Positions 17,448-25,321 of a DNA stretch of 64,000 nucleotides are shown one piece after another. Under the pieces are notes generated by a model. The model worked only from the letters and a program-made list of their open reading frames with translations, was not told the origin of the DNA and searched no databases. The position numbers and the translations under genes were made by a program. Origin of the DNA: CAWIXB01 sp963839955 (GTDB taxonomy: Bacteria; Actinomycetota; Actinomycetes; JACCUZ01); the NCBI GenBank assembly GCA_963839955.1, contig CAWIXB010000001.1, positions 2,046,001-2,110,000 on the forward strand, given 5' to 3'. Position 1 is the first letter of the stretch. Each line of letters starts with the position of its first letter.

Positions 17448-18644
17448 ATGCGCGACGCGACGACCGAGGCGCCTGCCACCGCGGCGCTGCGCGCCGTCCT
17501 GCGTCACCGGGTGCTGCGCGACCGCTTCCCGGTCGACCCGGCCGCGCCGGCCGCCCCACCCGGCGCCGTGCTGGGGGTGTCCGCGCCGCAGGCTCGCAGC
17601 GTCGTCGCCGACGGTCTGCGGCAGGTGTTCGGTGACGACGGGCCGCTCCCCCACCCGCTGCCGATGACGACCGGCACGTGCCACGACGTCGGCTCGCTCA
17701 CCAAGGCGGTCGGCACGACCTCGGCCCTGATGGCGCTGGTGGACCAGGGTGCGGTCGACCTCGACGCGCCGGTACGAAGCTACCTCCCCTCGGCAGGAGG
17801 CACGTGGCTCGCCACGGTGACGTGCCGCCAGCTGCTGCGCCACCGCGCCGGCCTCTGGGAGTGGTGGCCGGCCTACCTCTCGGCGAGCTCGGCCGGCGAG
17901 GCGCTCGACGTCGTGCTCTCGCTCGACGCGCGTTATCCCGTCGATGCCGGACGGCACTACTCCGACCTCGGGTTCATGCTGCTGGGAGCAGTGGTGAGTG
18001 CGGTGACCGCATCGTCCCTCGACGCCGCGATTGCCGCTCTCGTGCTCCGCCCCGTGGGGATGGACGGCACGCGTTACGCGCGCCCGGCACTCGACGATGT
18101 CGCGGCGGGCGCAGCCGGTGACGTCGTCGAACGACGCATGCTGCTGACGGGCGAGCCCTACCCCGTGCCCGTCCGCGGGAGCGACTTCGATGGCTGGCGG
18201 ACACGGGTGCGACTCGGTGAGGTCGACGACGGCAACGCGTTCTTCTGCTACGACGGCATCGCCGGCCACGCAGGCCTGTTCTCCACAGCGTCCGACCTCC
18301 TGCGCTGGGGCGAGAGTCTGCTTGCCTCGGGCGCGGGAGAGGGGCCCTGGTCGCGCGACACCGTCGACGCGTTCCTGGCGCCCGGTCCCGACCAAGGCCA
18401 ACGTCTCGGCCTCAGGTCGTGGACGGACGCCAGCAACGGGTGCGCCGTCGCCGCGTTCGGGCACCCCGGCTTTCCGGGCACCGTGGCCGCCGTCGTACCC
18501 GAGCACCGGGCGACTGTGGTGCTGCTCACCAACAGGCTCCACGTCCCGGACCCGACAGCAGCCGTGGCGACCGACCCGATGTGGTGCGCGGTGCTGCACG
18601 AGGTGCACTCTCTGCTGCACGACCCGACGTTCGGCGAGGGGTGA
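17448..18644 (+). CDS. Serine hydrolase, class C beta-lactamase/DD-peptidase family
   Basis: 398 aa without a signal peptide. SxxK nucleophile motif SLTK (about residue 83, VGSLTKAVGTTSALM), the YxN-equivalent YSDLGFMLLG, and a KTG-box equivalent HPGFPGT near the C-terminus. The family includes esterases, D-aminopeptidases and muropeptide-processing enzymes. It overlaps anmK by 4 nt and is divergent from a peptide importer, which suggests intracellular trimming of recycled muropeptides. True beta-lactamase activity is unlikely because export is not indicated. Confidence 0.85.
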   Translation: MRDATTEAPATAALRAVLRHRVLRDRFPVDPAAPAAPPGAVLGVSAPQARSVVADGLRQVFGDDGPLPHPLPMTTGTCHDVGSLTKAVGTTSALMALVDQGAVDLDAPVRSYLPSAGGTWLATVTCRQLLRHRAGLWEWWPAYLSASSAGEALDVVLSLDARYPVDAGRHYSDLGFMLLGAVVSAVTASSLDAAIAALVLRPVGMDGTRYARPALDDVAAGAAGDVVERRMLLTGEPYPVPVRGSDFDGWRTRVRLGEVDDGNAFFCYDGIAGHAGLFSTASDLLRWGESLLASGAGEGPWSRDTVDAFLAPGPDQGQRLGLRSWTDASNGCAVAAFGHPGFPGTVAAVVPEHRATVVLLTNRLHVPDPTAAVATDPMWCAVLHEVHSLLHDPTFGEG

Positions 18645-19816
18645 CTGTGCGCGTCATCGGCTGCATGAGCGGTACGTCGTACGACGCTGTCGACGCGGCG
18701 GTGGTGGATCTGGAGCTCGACGGCTCGACGGTCCGCGCGCGGCTGCTCGGAGTGCTGAGCGAGCCCGTGCCGGGCGACCTGCGACGGCGGATCGCGTCGG
18801 CTCTTCCTCCCGGCGCGACCTCGATGGAGGAGGTGTGCCGGCTCGACACCGAGATCGGTGTGCTCGTCGGGGACGTGGCCGAACGGGCGCGCGTCGAGCT
18901 CGGCGAGGCCCGGTGCGATCTCGTCGTCTCGCACGGACAGACCGTCTTCCATTGGGTGGAGGGCTCCCGGGCGCGCGGCACGTTGCAGCTGGGCGCGCCG
19001 GCCTGGGTCGCGGAGCGGACCGGTCTGCCGGTCGTGTCGGACCTGCGCAGTCGCGACATCACTCGCGGTGGGCAGGGGGCTCCGCTCGTCTCGCTCTTCG
19101 ACGCGCTCTTCGTGCTGCCCGACCGCCCGGGTGGCGCGTCACTCAACCTCGGCGGGATCGCGAACGTCACCGTGGCGACCGTGGGGCCGGTGCTGGCATG
19201 GGACGTCGGCCCGGCCAACGCTCTGGTGGACGCGTTCGTCGACGCTCGCTCGTCGGGGCGCGAGTCGATGGACGTCGACGGCGGGCGAGCGTCGCGCGGG
19301 CAGGTCTCCGCGGACCTGCTGGACGCGCTGCTCGACGACCCCTACTTCGCGCTGCCTGCGCCGAAGTCGACGGGCAAGGAGGTGTTCAACCTCGGCTATG
19401 TCGAGCAGCGGCTGTCGCGGCTGGGCCAGGTCGCCGACGACGACGTGGTGGCGACCCTGGTCGAGCTGACAGCCGTGACCGTCGCGAGCGCGTGCCACGA
19501 CCACGGCGTACGCGAGGTCGTCGCCGCGGGTGGCGGCACCCGCAACCCGGTCCTGATGGCGCGGCTGGCCGCGCGGTGCGCGCCGACGACGGTGACCACG
19601 ATCGACGCGCTCGGCGTGCCGTCGCAGGCCAAGGAGGCGCTGGCCTTTGCGCTGCTCGGTTTCCTCACCGTGCACGGGCTGGCCGGCACCGTTCCGAGCG
19701 CCACCGGTGCCCGGGCGGCAAGCGTGCTCGGGTGCATCACGCCGGGACGCGAAGCGCTGCGGCTGCCGGAACCGGCGGCCGACGCTCCACAGCGGCTCGT
19801 CGTCGTGCCCGCCTGA
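18641..19816 (+). CDS. anmK: Anhydro-N-acetylmuramic acid kinase
   Basis: 391 aa. ATP-dependent cleavage and phosphorylation of 1,6-anhydroMurNAc to MurNAc-6-P in peptidoglycan recycling. Signature GCMSGTSYDAVDAAVVDLE at the N-terminus, SHGQTVFHW, QLGAPAWVAERTGLPVVSDLR and LNLGGIANVT, with DVGPANALVDAF and the GGGTRNPVLM sugar/ATP site. The GTG at 18641 overlaps the preceding stop (GTGA); a second GTG lies at 18647. It supports the recycling role of the neighbouring transporter. Confidence 0.95.
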   Translation: MTVRVIGCMSGTSYDAVDAAVVDLELDGSTVRARLLGVLSEPVPGDLRRRIASALPPGATSMEEVCRLDTEIGVLVGDVAERARVELGEARCDLVVSHGQTVFHWVEGSRARGTLQLGAPAWVAERTGLPVVSDLRSRDITRGGQGAPLVSLFDALFVLPDRPGGASLNLGGIANVTVATVGPVLAWDVGPANALVDAFVDARSSGRESMDVDGGRASRGQVSADLLDALLDDPYFALPAPKSTGKEVFNLGYVEQRLSRLGQVADDDVVATLVELTAVTVASACHDHGVREVVAAGGGTRNPVLMARLAARCAPTTVTTIDALGVPSQAKEALAFALLGFLTVHGLAGTVPSATGARAASVLGCITPGREALRLPEPAADAPQRLVVVPA

Positions 19817-19843
19817 ACCTGGTCGGCTCGCCGAGCCGTGGAG

Positions 19844-20965
19844 TCAGGCGGACTGGTCGACGATCGCGATGACCGGCCCGCCGCCGGACGGGCCCTGGTG
19901 GACGGCCGCGACCGACACGAAGACGGCCGGGTCACCCGTGACCGACGCCACCACTCCGCCGACGCACGACTTGATCTGGCGGTGCCAGTGGACGTCGGAG
20001 TCGTCGAGCATGATGTTGCGGCGGTCACGCACCCGCCCGCTCGGGTCGGCCTCGCACTTGCAGAAGACGTTGACGACCCGGCCGCGCAGGTCGCTCGTGT
20101 GCGGGCGCTCCGGCAGGTCGTCGATGCCCGCGTTGCGGATGGCGTCCCACACGCCGTCGGCGTCGAGCGCGTCCTTCATCACGCTGTGCCCGATCTGGAA
20201 GCGTCCGCCGACGCCGCGCACGTTGCCGAGCACCACGATCTGCGCCTGGTCGAGCTCGACTCCTGACGAGCACGACGCGACGGCCGAGAACAGCGAGAGG
20301 TCCTTGTGGATCTGGTCGCCGCTCGGCATGTCGATCTCGCCGAGTGCGACGCCGATGCCCAGCGCCGTCGTCGAGTTGGAGACGTCCATCGACTTGAGGG
20401 TGTCCTCGGTCCAGACGTCGTGGCCGCGCTTCTTGGCGTCGGTGATGGTCTCGAGCGTGAGCAACGGCGTCTTGGTCTGCACGTAGTGCACGTCGGCCGG
20501 GTCGGTGATGCCGGCGCGCTCCATCGCGATCTTCACCCCGGCGGCGACCTTCTCCACCATCGCGGGCCGGCCGATGTCCTCCGGGTTGATCGTGTCGCTC
20601 ATCGCGTAGCCGACTGAGAGCCGGGGCTCGTCGGTCTGCGGCGCCTGGTCGGCGTCCGTGGTCGCGAAGATGGTGGCGTGCGGGGAGATGACGCCGTCGG
20701 TGCCGCCCGACCACACGATGGGGATCTGCTTGATCTCCTCCATCGTCCTCGTGCCCCGCGCCTCGATGACTTCGCGGAAGGCGCGGTCGGCGATGATGCG
20801 CGTGTAGTCGTTGACGCCACCGTTGCCCTCGGTCTTGCCGATGACCGCGATGACCCGGTCGGCCTCGATGACGCCGTTGTCGAGGAGCCGGGCGAAACCA
20901 GACGCGTCCGACACGCTCTCGATGGCGACCTTGTGGACCTCGATGGGCAGCGGGGACGTGGTCAT
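19844..20965 (-). CDS. Ring-opening amidohydrolase (cyanuric acid hydrolase/barbiturase family)
   Basis: 373 aa from ATG 20965. Members open s-triazine or pyrimidine rings (AtzD/TrzD on cyanuric acid, Bar on barbiturate) with three Ser-Lys dyads. Family landmarks are IAVIGKTEGNGGVNDYTR, TEDTLKSMDVSNSTTALGIGVALGE, FSAVASCSSGVELDQAQIVVLGN and FVSVAAVHQGPSGGGP. The three-fold repeat architecture and its length fit. The start overlaps the carbamate kinase stop (ATGA). Substrate cannot be decided from sequence. Confidence 0.9.
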   Translation of the reverse strand: MTTSPLPIEVHKVAIESVSDASGFARLLDNGVIEADRVIAVIGKTEGNGGVNDYTRIIADRAFREVIEARGTRTMEEIKQIPIVWSGGTDGVISPHATIFATTDADQAPQTDEPRLSVGYAMSDTINPEDIGRPAMVEKVAAGVKIAMERAGITDPADVHYVQTKTPLLTLETITDAKKRGHDVWTEDTLKSMDVSNSTTALGIGVALGEIDMPSGDQIHKDLSLFSAVASCSSGVELDQAQIVVLGNVRGVGGRFQIGHSVMKDALDADGVWDAIRNAGIDDLPERPHTSDLRGRVVNVFCKCEADPSGRVRDRRNIMLDDSDVHWHRQIKSCVGGVVASVTGDPAVFVSVAAVHQGPSGGGPVIAIVDQSA

Positions 20966-21924
20966 GGGGTGGTGGGCTCCTTCTTCTCGACGACCTTCTC
21001 GATGACCGTGCCGGCCGCGCCGCGCGTTGCCTCGGTGATGTTCTCGAGGGAGGTGATGACGGATCGTTCTCCCCCAGCCTCCACGAACCGCACCGCGGCC
21101 TCGACCTTGGGTCCCATGCTGCCGCTGGCGAACTGGCCGTCGGCGGCGTACTCGCGCATGTCCTGCGGCGTCACGTGGTGAAGGGACCGGGCCTGCGGCG
21201 TACCGAAGTCGAGCACGGCGTGCTCGACGTCGGTCGCGATGACCAGCACCTCCGCGCCCACCTCCCGCGCAAGCAGCGCGGCGGCAAGGTCCTTGTCGAT
21301 GACGGCCTCGACGCCGCGCAGGGTGCCGTCGTCGTCGCGCACGACCGGGATGCCGCCACCGCCCGCGGCGACGACGACGAAGCCGGCTCCGGCGAGGGTC
21401 CGGATCGCCGGGGCGTCGAGGATCTGCAGGGGCTCGGGTGAGGCGACCATCCGCCGCCAGCCGCGCTCGCCGCGGTCCTGCCAGATCTGGCCGTGCTCGA
21501 CGAGCACCCGAGCCTCGTCCTCGGGCAGGTAGCGCCCGATGGGCTTGCTCGGCTCGTCGAACCCCGCGTCGTCGCCGTCGACCCGCGTGCGGGTCACCAG
21601 CGCCGCCACCTTGCGGTCGACGCCGCGCCGGGCGAGCGCCAGGTCGAGGGCGTCGAGGATGAGGAACCCGATGGTGCCCTGCGTCTGTGCGCCGCACCAG
21701 TCGAGCGGCACCGGCGGGACGACGTGCGCGGCGAGCTCGTTCTTGACGAGCAGGTTGCCGACCTGCGGGCCGTTGCCGTGGGTGAGCACGACGTCGACGC
21801 CGGAGCCGACCAGGTCGGCGATGTGCTCGGTCGCGGTGCCGACGGCGCGGTCCTGGTCCTGCGGGCTCGCTCCGCCGTCGGGGCCGGTCATGGCGTTGCC
21901 ACCTAGGGCGATGAGCACACGCAT
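20962..21924 (-). CDS. arcC: Carbamate kinase
   Basis: 320 aa, amino-acid kinase fold. Converts carbamoyl phosphate plus ADP to ATP and carbamate. Motifs: LIALGGNAM at the N-terminus, VLTHGNGPQVGNLL, DWCGAQTQGTIGF, AAGGGGIPV, VIDKDLAAALLA, and FASGSMGPKVEAAVRFVE near the C-terminus. No arginine deiminase or ornithine carbamoyltransferase is adjacent. It is translationally coupled to a ring-opening amidohydrolase, so its carbamoyl phosphate probably comes from degradation of a nitrogen heterocycle. Confidence 0.95.
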   Translation of the reverse strand: MRVLIALGGNAMTGPDGGASPQDQDRAVGTATEHIADLVGSGVDVVLTHGNGPQVGNLLVKNELAAHVVPPVPLDWCGAQTQGTIGFLILDALDLALARRGVDRKVAALVTRTRVDGDDAGFDEPSKPIGRYLPEDEARVLVEHGQIWQDRGERGWRRMVASPEPLQILDAPAIRTLAGAGFVVVAAGGGGIPVVRDDDGTLRGVEAVIDKDLAAALLAREVGAEVLVIATDVEHAVLDFGTPQARSLHHVTPQDMREYAADGQFASGSMGPKVEAAVRFVEAGGERSVITSLENITEATRGAAGTVIEKVVEKKEPTTP

Positions 21925-21956
21925 GCGCGCACCCTAGTAGCCCGACAGCCCCCACG

Positions 21957-22047
21957 GAGTCGACCACGTTAGGTAGGTGGGGGCACTGCCTCAACAGGCC
22001 GGCAGGCCTGTTGAGGCAGTGCCTGGCCTACCTAACGTGGTCGACTC
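21957..22047. repeat. 91-nt near-perfect hairpin between accDA and arcC
   Basis: Outer arms of 21 nt (21957-21977 and 22027-22047) and inner arms of 19 nt (21982-22000 and 22005-22023) are perfectly complementary, with a 4-nt loop GGCA and a small internal bulge. The element starts 14 nt 3' of the carboxyltransferase stop and ends 32 nt before arcC. A second copy without one outer arm lies at 43530-43589, again 13 nt after a minus-strand stop codon (whiA). Probably a terminator or 3'-stabilising repeat. Confidence 0.8.
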
Positions 22048-22061
22048 GGCAGGCGTGGCGG

Positions 22062-23567
22062 CTAGTGGCCGAGGTGGCGGTAGCGGGCCAGGCGGGCGGC
22101 GAGGCGGGTGCCGGGGTCGCGGCGCAGCAGCCAGGTCAGCTCGGCCTCGAGCACGGAGGCGACCCGGGCGAGGTACGCCGCGGGCTCGTCGGCGGCGTCC
22201 GGGCGCTCGGCCACGATGCGGTCGACGATGCCGGCCTGCAAGAGGTCGAGGGAGCGCACGCCCTGCTGCTCGGCCATCTCGGGGGCCCGGTCGGTCGTTC
22301 GGTGGATGATCGCCGACGCCCCCTCGGGCGGAAGCGGCGACAGCCAGGCGTGCTGCGCGCAGACGACGCGGTCGGCCGGCAGCAGGGCGAGCGCCCCGCC
22401 GCCGGCTCCCTCACCGAGCATCAGGCACACGGTCGGCGCGTCGAGCAGCACCAGGTCGGCCAGTGACCGGGCGATCTCCCCGGCCAGGCCGCCCTCCTCC
22501 GCCTCCTTCGACAGCGCCGCACCCGCCGTGTCGATGACCGTGACCAGCGGCAGCTTGAGCTCGTCGGCGAGACGCATCCCGCGCCGCGCCTCGCGCAGCC
22601 CGGCCGGCCCGAGCTCCTGCCCCGCCGTCTGGCGCTGGCGGTCCTGGCCGAGCACCACGCACGGGGCGGCGCCGAACCGGGCCAGGGCGAGCAGCAGGCC
22701 GGGCTCGCTCTCACCCGCGCCGGTGCCGTGCAGAGGTACGACGTCGCGTGCCGTCTGGCGCAGCAGGTGACGCACCCCGGGCCGGTCCGGCCGTCGGGAC
22801 CGGACGATGGAGTCCCAGGCGGGCACGTCGTCGAGCGGCTCGACCGGCACCTCCGGCACGTCCGGCGCACCCTCGCGCGGCGCGGCCAGCACGTTGAGTG
22901 CGCGGTCCACCGCCTCGGCGATCTCGCCCGGCGCGACGACCGCGTCGACGATGCCGTGCTCGAAGAGGTTCTCGGCGGTCTGCACGCCGGCGGGGAACTC
23001 CCCGCCGTACAGCGCCTGGTAGACGCGCGGACCCAGGAACCCGATGAGCGCACCCGGCTCGGCCACCGTCACGTGACCGAGCGACCCCCACGACGCGAGG
23101 ACCCCGCCGGTCGTCGGGTTGCGCAGATAGACGAGGTAGGGGTTGCCTGCCGCCTTGTGGCGGCCGATCGCCGCGGTGATCTTCACCATCTGCAGGAACG
23201 CGACCGTCCCCTCCTGCATCCGTGTGCCGCCGGAGGTCGGCGAGGCGAGCAGCGGCAGCCGCTCGTCGGTCGCCTGCTCGATGGCGAGCACGAGTCGCTC
23301 GGCGGCCTGCACGCCGATCGAGCCGGCGAGAAACCCGAACTCGCAGGCCACGACCGCCACCCGCCGACCGCGGATGCGGCCCTCGCCGGTGACGACCGCC
23401 TCGTCGAGACCGGTGCGTTCGCGCGCCCCGCGCAACGCCTCGGCGTACGCCGGGTCGCCGGGCACGTCGGCGAGCGGCCGGTCCCACCCCACCCAGCTGC
23501 CCTCGTCGAGGACCGCACCGATCAGCTCGAGCGCGCCGGGGCTGCTAACGGGCGTCGACGCTGGCAT
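22062..23567 (-). CDS. Acyl-CoA carboxylase carboxyltransferase, fused beta/alpha (AccD-AccA type)
   Basis: 501 aa. Two crotonase-fold halves. The N half is beta-like (VACEFGFLAGSIGVQAAERLVLAIEQA, SPTSGGTRMQEG, GPRVYQALYGGEFPAGVQTAENL). The C half is alpha-like (RLADELKLPLVTVIDTAGAALSKEAEEGGLAGEIARSL, GEGAGGGALALLPADRVV). The N-terminal Cys4 zinc ribbon of AccD is absent. No biotin carrier or carboxylase is nearby, so it would use a shared AccBC subunit. Its start lies inside the end of the CoA-transferase gene (23-nt overlap). Confidence 0.88.
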   Translation of the reverse strand: MPASTPVSSPGALELIGAVLDEGSWVGWDRPLADVPGDPAYAEALRGARERTGLDEAVVTGEGRIRGRRVAVVACEFGFLAGSIGVQAAERLVLAIEQATDERLPLLASPTSGGTRMQEGTVAFLQMVKITAAIGRHKAAGNPYLVYLRNPTTGGVLASWGSLGHVTVAEPGALIGFLGPRVYQALYGGEFPAGVQTAENLFEHGIVDAVVAPGEIAEAVDRALNVLAAPREGAPDVPEVPVEPLDDVPAWDSIVRSRRPDRPGVRHLLRQTARDVVPLHGTGAGESEPGLLLALARFGAAPCVVLGQDRQRQTAGQELGPAGLREARRGMRLADELKLPLVTVIDTAGAALSKEAEEGGLAGEIARSLADLVLLDAPTVCLMLGEGAGGGALALLPADRVVCAQHAWLSPLPPEGASAIIHRTTDRAPEMAEQQGVRSLDLLQAGIVDRIVAERPDAADEPAAYLARVASVLEAELTWLLRRDPGTRLAARLARYRHLGH

Positions 23568-24750
23568 CCGCAGCGCCCTCCAGGTCGTCGAGCCACCGGC
23601 GCACGCTCTCGTCGTGCTGGCCGAGGGTCGGCGGCGCGACGTGGGGCAGGTCGGCCGTCCCGTCGAAGCGCAGTGCCGGCCCCGGCAGTGTTATCCGGCC
23701 GGCGGTCGCGTGCTCGACGTCGACGAGCAGCCCCTGCGACCTGGTCTGCTCCCAGTCGTAGACGCGGTCGAGGGTGCGCACCTCGCCCGCCGGCACGCCG
23801 AGCTCGGCCAGCCGAGGCAGCAGGTCGGCGAGCGGGATGTCGGCGAAGGCGGCGTTGACGGCCGCGATGACCGCCTCGCGGTTGCCCACCCGCTGGGCGT
23901 TGTTCGCGTAACCCTCTTCGTCGACGGGCAGCCCGAACGCCGGCGCCATCCGCCGCCAGATCCCCTCGCTGCCGACCGCGATCTGCACCATGCCGTCGCT
24001 GCACCGGAACAGGCCGTAGGGGCAGATGGACGGGTGGTGGTTGCCCTGGCCGTAGGGCACTTCGCCGGTGACGGTGTAGCGGGTGCCCTGGAACGCGTGC
24101 ACACCCACGATGGCCGCGAGCAGAGAGGTGCGCACGACCTTGCCGCGACCCGTCGCATTGCGCTCGTGCAGGGCGGCCACGACGCCGTACGCGCCGTACA
24201 TGCCGGCGAGCAGGTCGCCGATGGGCACGCCGACGCGCATCGGGTCGTCCGGTCCGGTGCCGGTGAGCGACATCAGCCCGGCCTCGCCCTGCGCGATCTG
24301 GTCGTAGCCCGCGCGCCCGCCCTCCGGTCCGTCGTGGCCGAACCCGGTGATCGAGAGCAGCACGAGCCCGGGGTTGATCTCGTGCAGCTCCGCGACGGAG
24401 AAGCCGAGCCGGTCGAGCACGCCGGTGCGGAAGTTCTCGACGAGCACGTCCGCGTGGCGCACCAGGCGGGTCAGCAGTGCCTTCCCCGCGGGGGACTTGA
24501 GGTCGGCGGTCACCGACTCCTTGTTGCGGTTGCAGGAGAAGAAGTACGTCGACTCGCGGGCCTCGTCGGGACCCACGAACGGCGGGCCCCAGCCGCGGCT
24601 GTCGTCGCCGCCCTTCGGGTTCTCGACCTTGATGACCCGGGCGCCGAGGTCACCGAGCATCATCGCGGCGTGCGGGCCCGCGAGCGCACGGGAGAGGTCG
24701 ACGACGACGACGCCGGTGAGTGGACCGGAGGCCATTTCGTGGTCTGCCAT
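23545..24750 (-). CDS. CaiB/BaiF class III CoA-transferase
   Basis: 401 aa. Transfers CoA between carboxylic acids. Landmarks: DLSRALAGPHAAMMLGDLGARVIKVENP, FFSCNRNKESVTADLKSPAGKAL, the catalytic-loop Asp region VLVENFRTGVLDRLG and GYDQIAQGEAGLMSLTG. Substrate cannot be assigned. First gene of a minus-strand set with the carboxyltransferase, then the hairpin, arcC and the amidohydrolase. Confidence 0.9.
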   Translation of the reverse strand: MADHEMASGPLTGVVVVDLSRALAGPHAAMMLGDLGARVIKVENPKGGDDSRGWGPPFVGPDEARESTYFFSCNRNKESVTADLKSPAGKALLTRLVRHADVLVENFRTGVLDRLGFSVAELHEINPGLVLLSITGFGHDGPEGGRAGYDQIAQGEAGLMSLTGTGPDDPMRVGVPIGDLLAGMYGAYGVVAALHERNATGRGKVVRTSLLAAIVGVHAFQGTRYTVTGEVPYGQGNHHPSICPYGLFRCSDGMVQIAVGSEGIWRRMAPAFGLPVDEEGYANNAQRVGNREAVIAAVNAAFADIPLADLLPRLAELGVPAGEVRTLDRVYDWEQTRSQGLLVDVEHATAGRITLPGPALRFDGTADLPHVAPPTLGQHDESVRRWLDDLEGAADASVDAR

Positions 24751-24780
24751 GCCGGTCAGCGTAGGGCGCGTTTCGGTCCG

Positions 24781-25089
24781 TTAGGCCCCGCTGTCCTCCC
24801 CCTTCGGCGTCCCGGGGACGTGGGAGGTCCGGTCGTCGCCCTGCTCCGCCGACTCGCCGTCGGGCATCTGCTCGGCCGGCTCGTCACTGCCCGGCGATGC
24901 CGTCCTGCTCCCAGGCGTGTCCGAGGGGTCCGCCGCTTTGGGCTTGTCGTCGTCGACCGGCCCGGTGGCGCCACCTACCCGCGCACCGCCACGGCTCGTC
25001 CCGCCGGCTTGGTCAGGCTCGGCGCTCTGCTTGCGGTCGTCGTAGGGCGGGACCACACCGCCGGGCTCCTGCTCGCCTGATGCAGACAT
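24781..25089 (-). CDS. Hypothetical acidic disordered protein
   Basis: 102 aa from ATG 25089, which has GGAGGAG 5 nt upstream. Almost entirely Gly, Ser, Pro, Asp, Glu, Lys and Thr (MSASGEQEPGGVVPPYDD...), with no hydrophobic core, so it is predicted disordered. Family not recognised. It follows a second acidic protein (25115-25321) by 25 nt at the end of the hydrogenase operon. Confidence 0.6.
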   Translation of the reverse strand: MSASGEQEPGGVVPPYDDRKQSAEPDQAGGTSRGGARVGGATGPVDDDKPKAADPSDTPGSRTASPGSDEPAEQMPDGESAEQGDDRTSHVPGTPKGEDSGA

Positions 25090-25114
25090 CGCTCCTCCTC
25101 CGTCGGTCAGCCGG

Positions 25115-25321
25115 TCAGCCGCCCCCGTCACCGGTCGGCAGCGTGGTGTCGCCGTGCTTTGTGTCCTTGTCGTCCACGCCTGTGCTCTCGTCGTGCGGAT
25201 CGCCGCTCGGACGGTCGGCCGGACCGGCATCAGGCGGGTTGCCCTCGTCCCGGCTGCCCGGCGCCCCGCGCTCGGACTGCGGTTCCTCCTGCAGGTGCGG
25301 ACTTTCGTCCTGTTCGCTCAT
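25115..25321 (-). CDS. Hypothetical acidic disordered protein after hypE
   Basis: 68 aa, MSEQDESPHLQEEPQSER followed by Gly/Asp/Pro/Glu-rich sequence without a hydrophobic core. The ATG at 25321 overlaps the hypE stop (ATGA), the same linkage seen through the hydrogenase operon, which argues that it is translated. Function unknown. Confidence 0.6.
   Translation of the reverse strand: MSEQDESPHLQEEPQSERGAPGSRDEGNPPDAGPADRPSGDPHDESTGVDDKDTKHGDTTLPTGDGGG

Noticed and set aside
17448..18644. Antibiotic-resistance beta-lactamase
   Set aside because: No signal peptide, and gene context (anmK, peptide importer) fits wall recycling better.
20962..21924. Arginine deiminase pathway
   Set aside because: Only carbamate kinase is present; no arcA, arcB or arginine antiporter near it, and its partner gene is a ring-opening amidohydrolase.
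21957..22047. Insertion-sequence terminal repeats
   Set aside because: No transposase and no target duplication; the structure is a single hairpin found again at the end of another gene.
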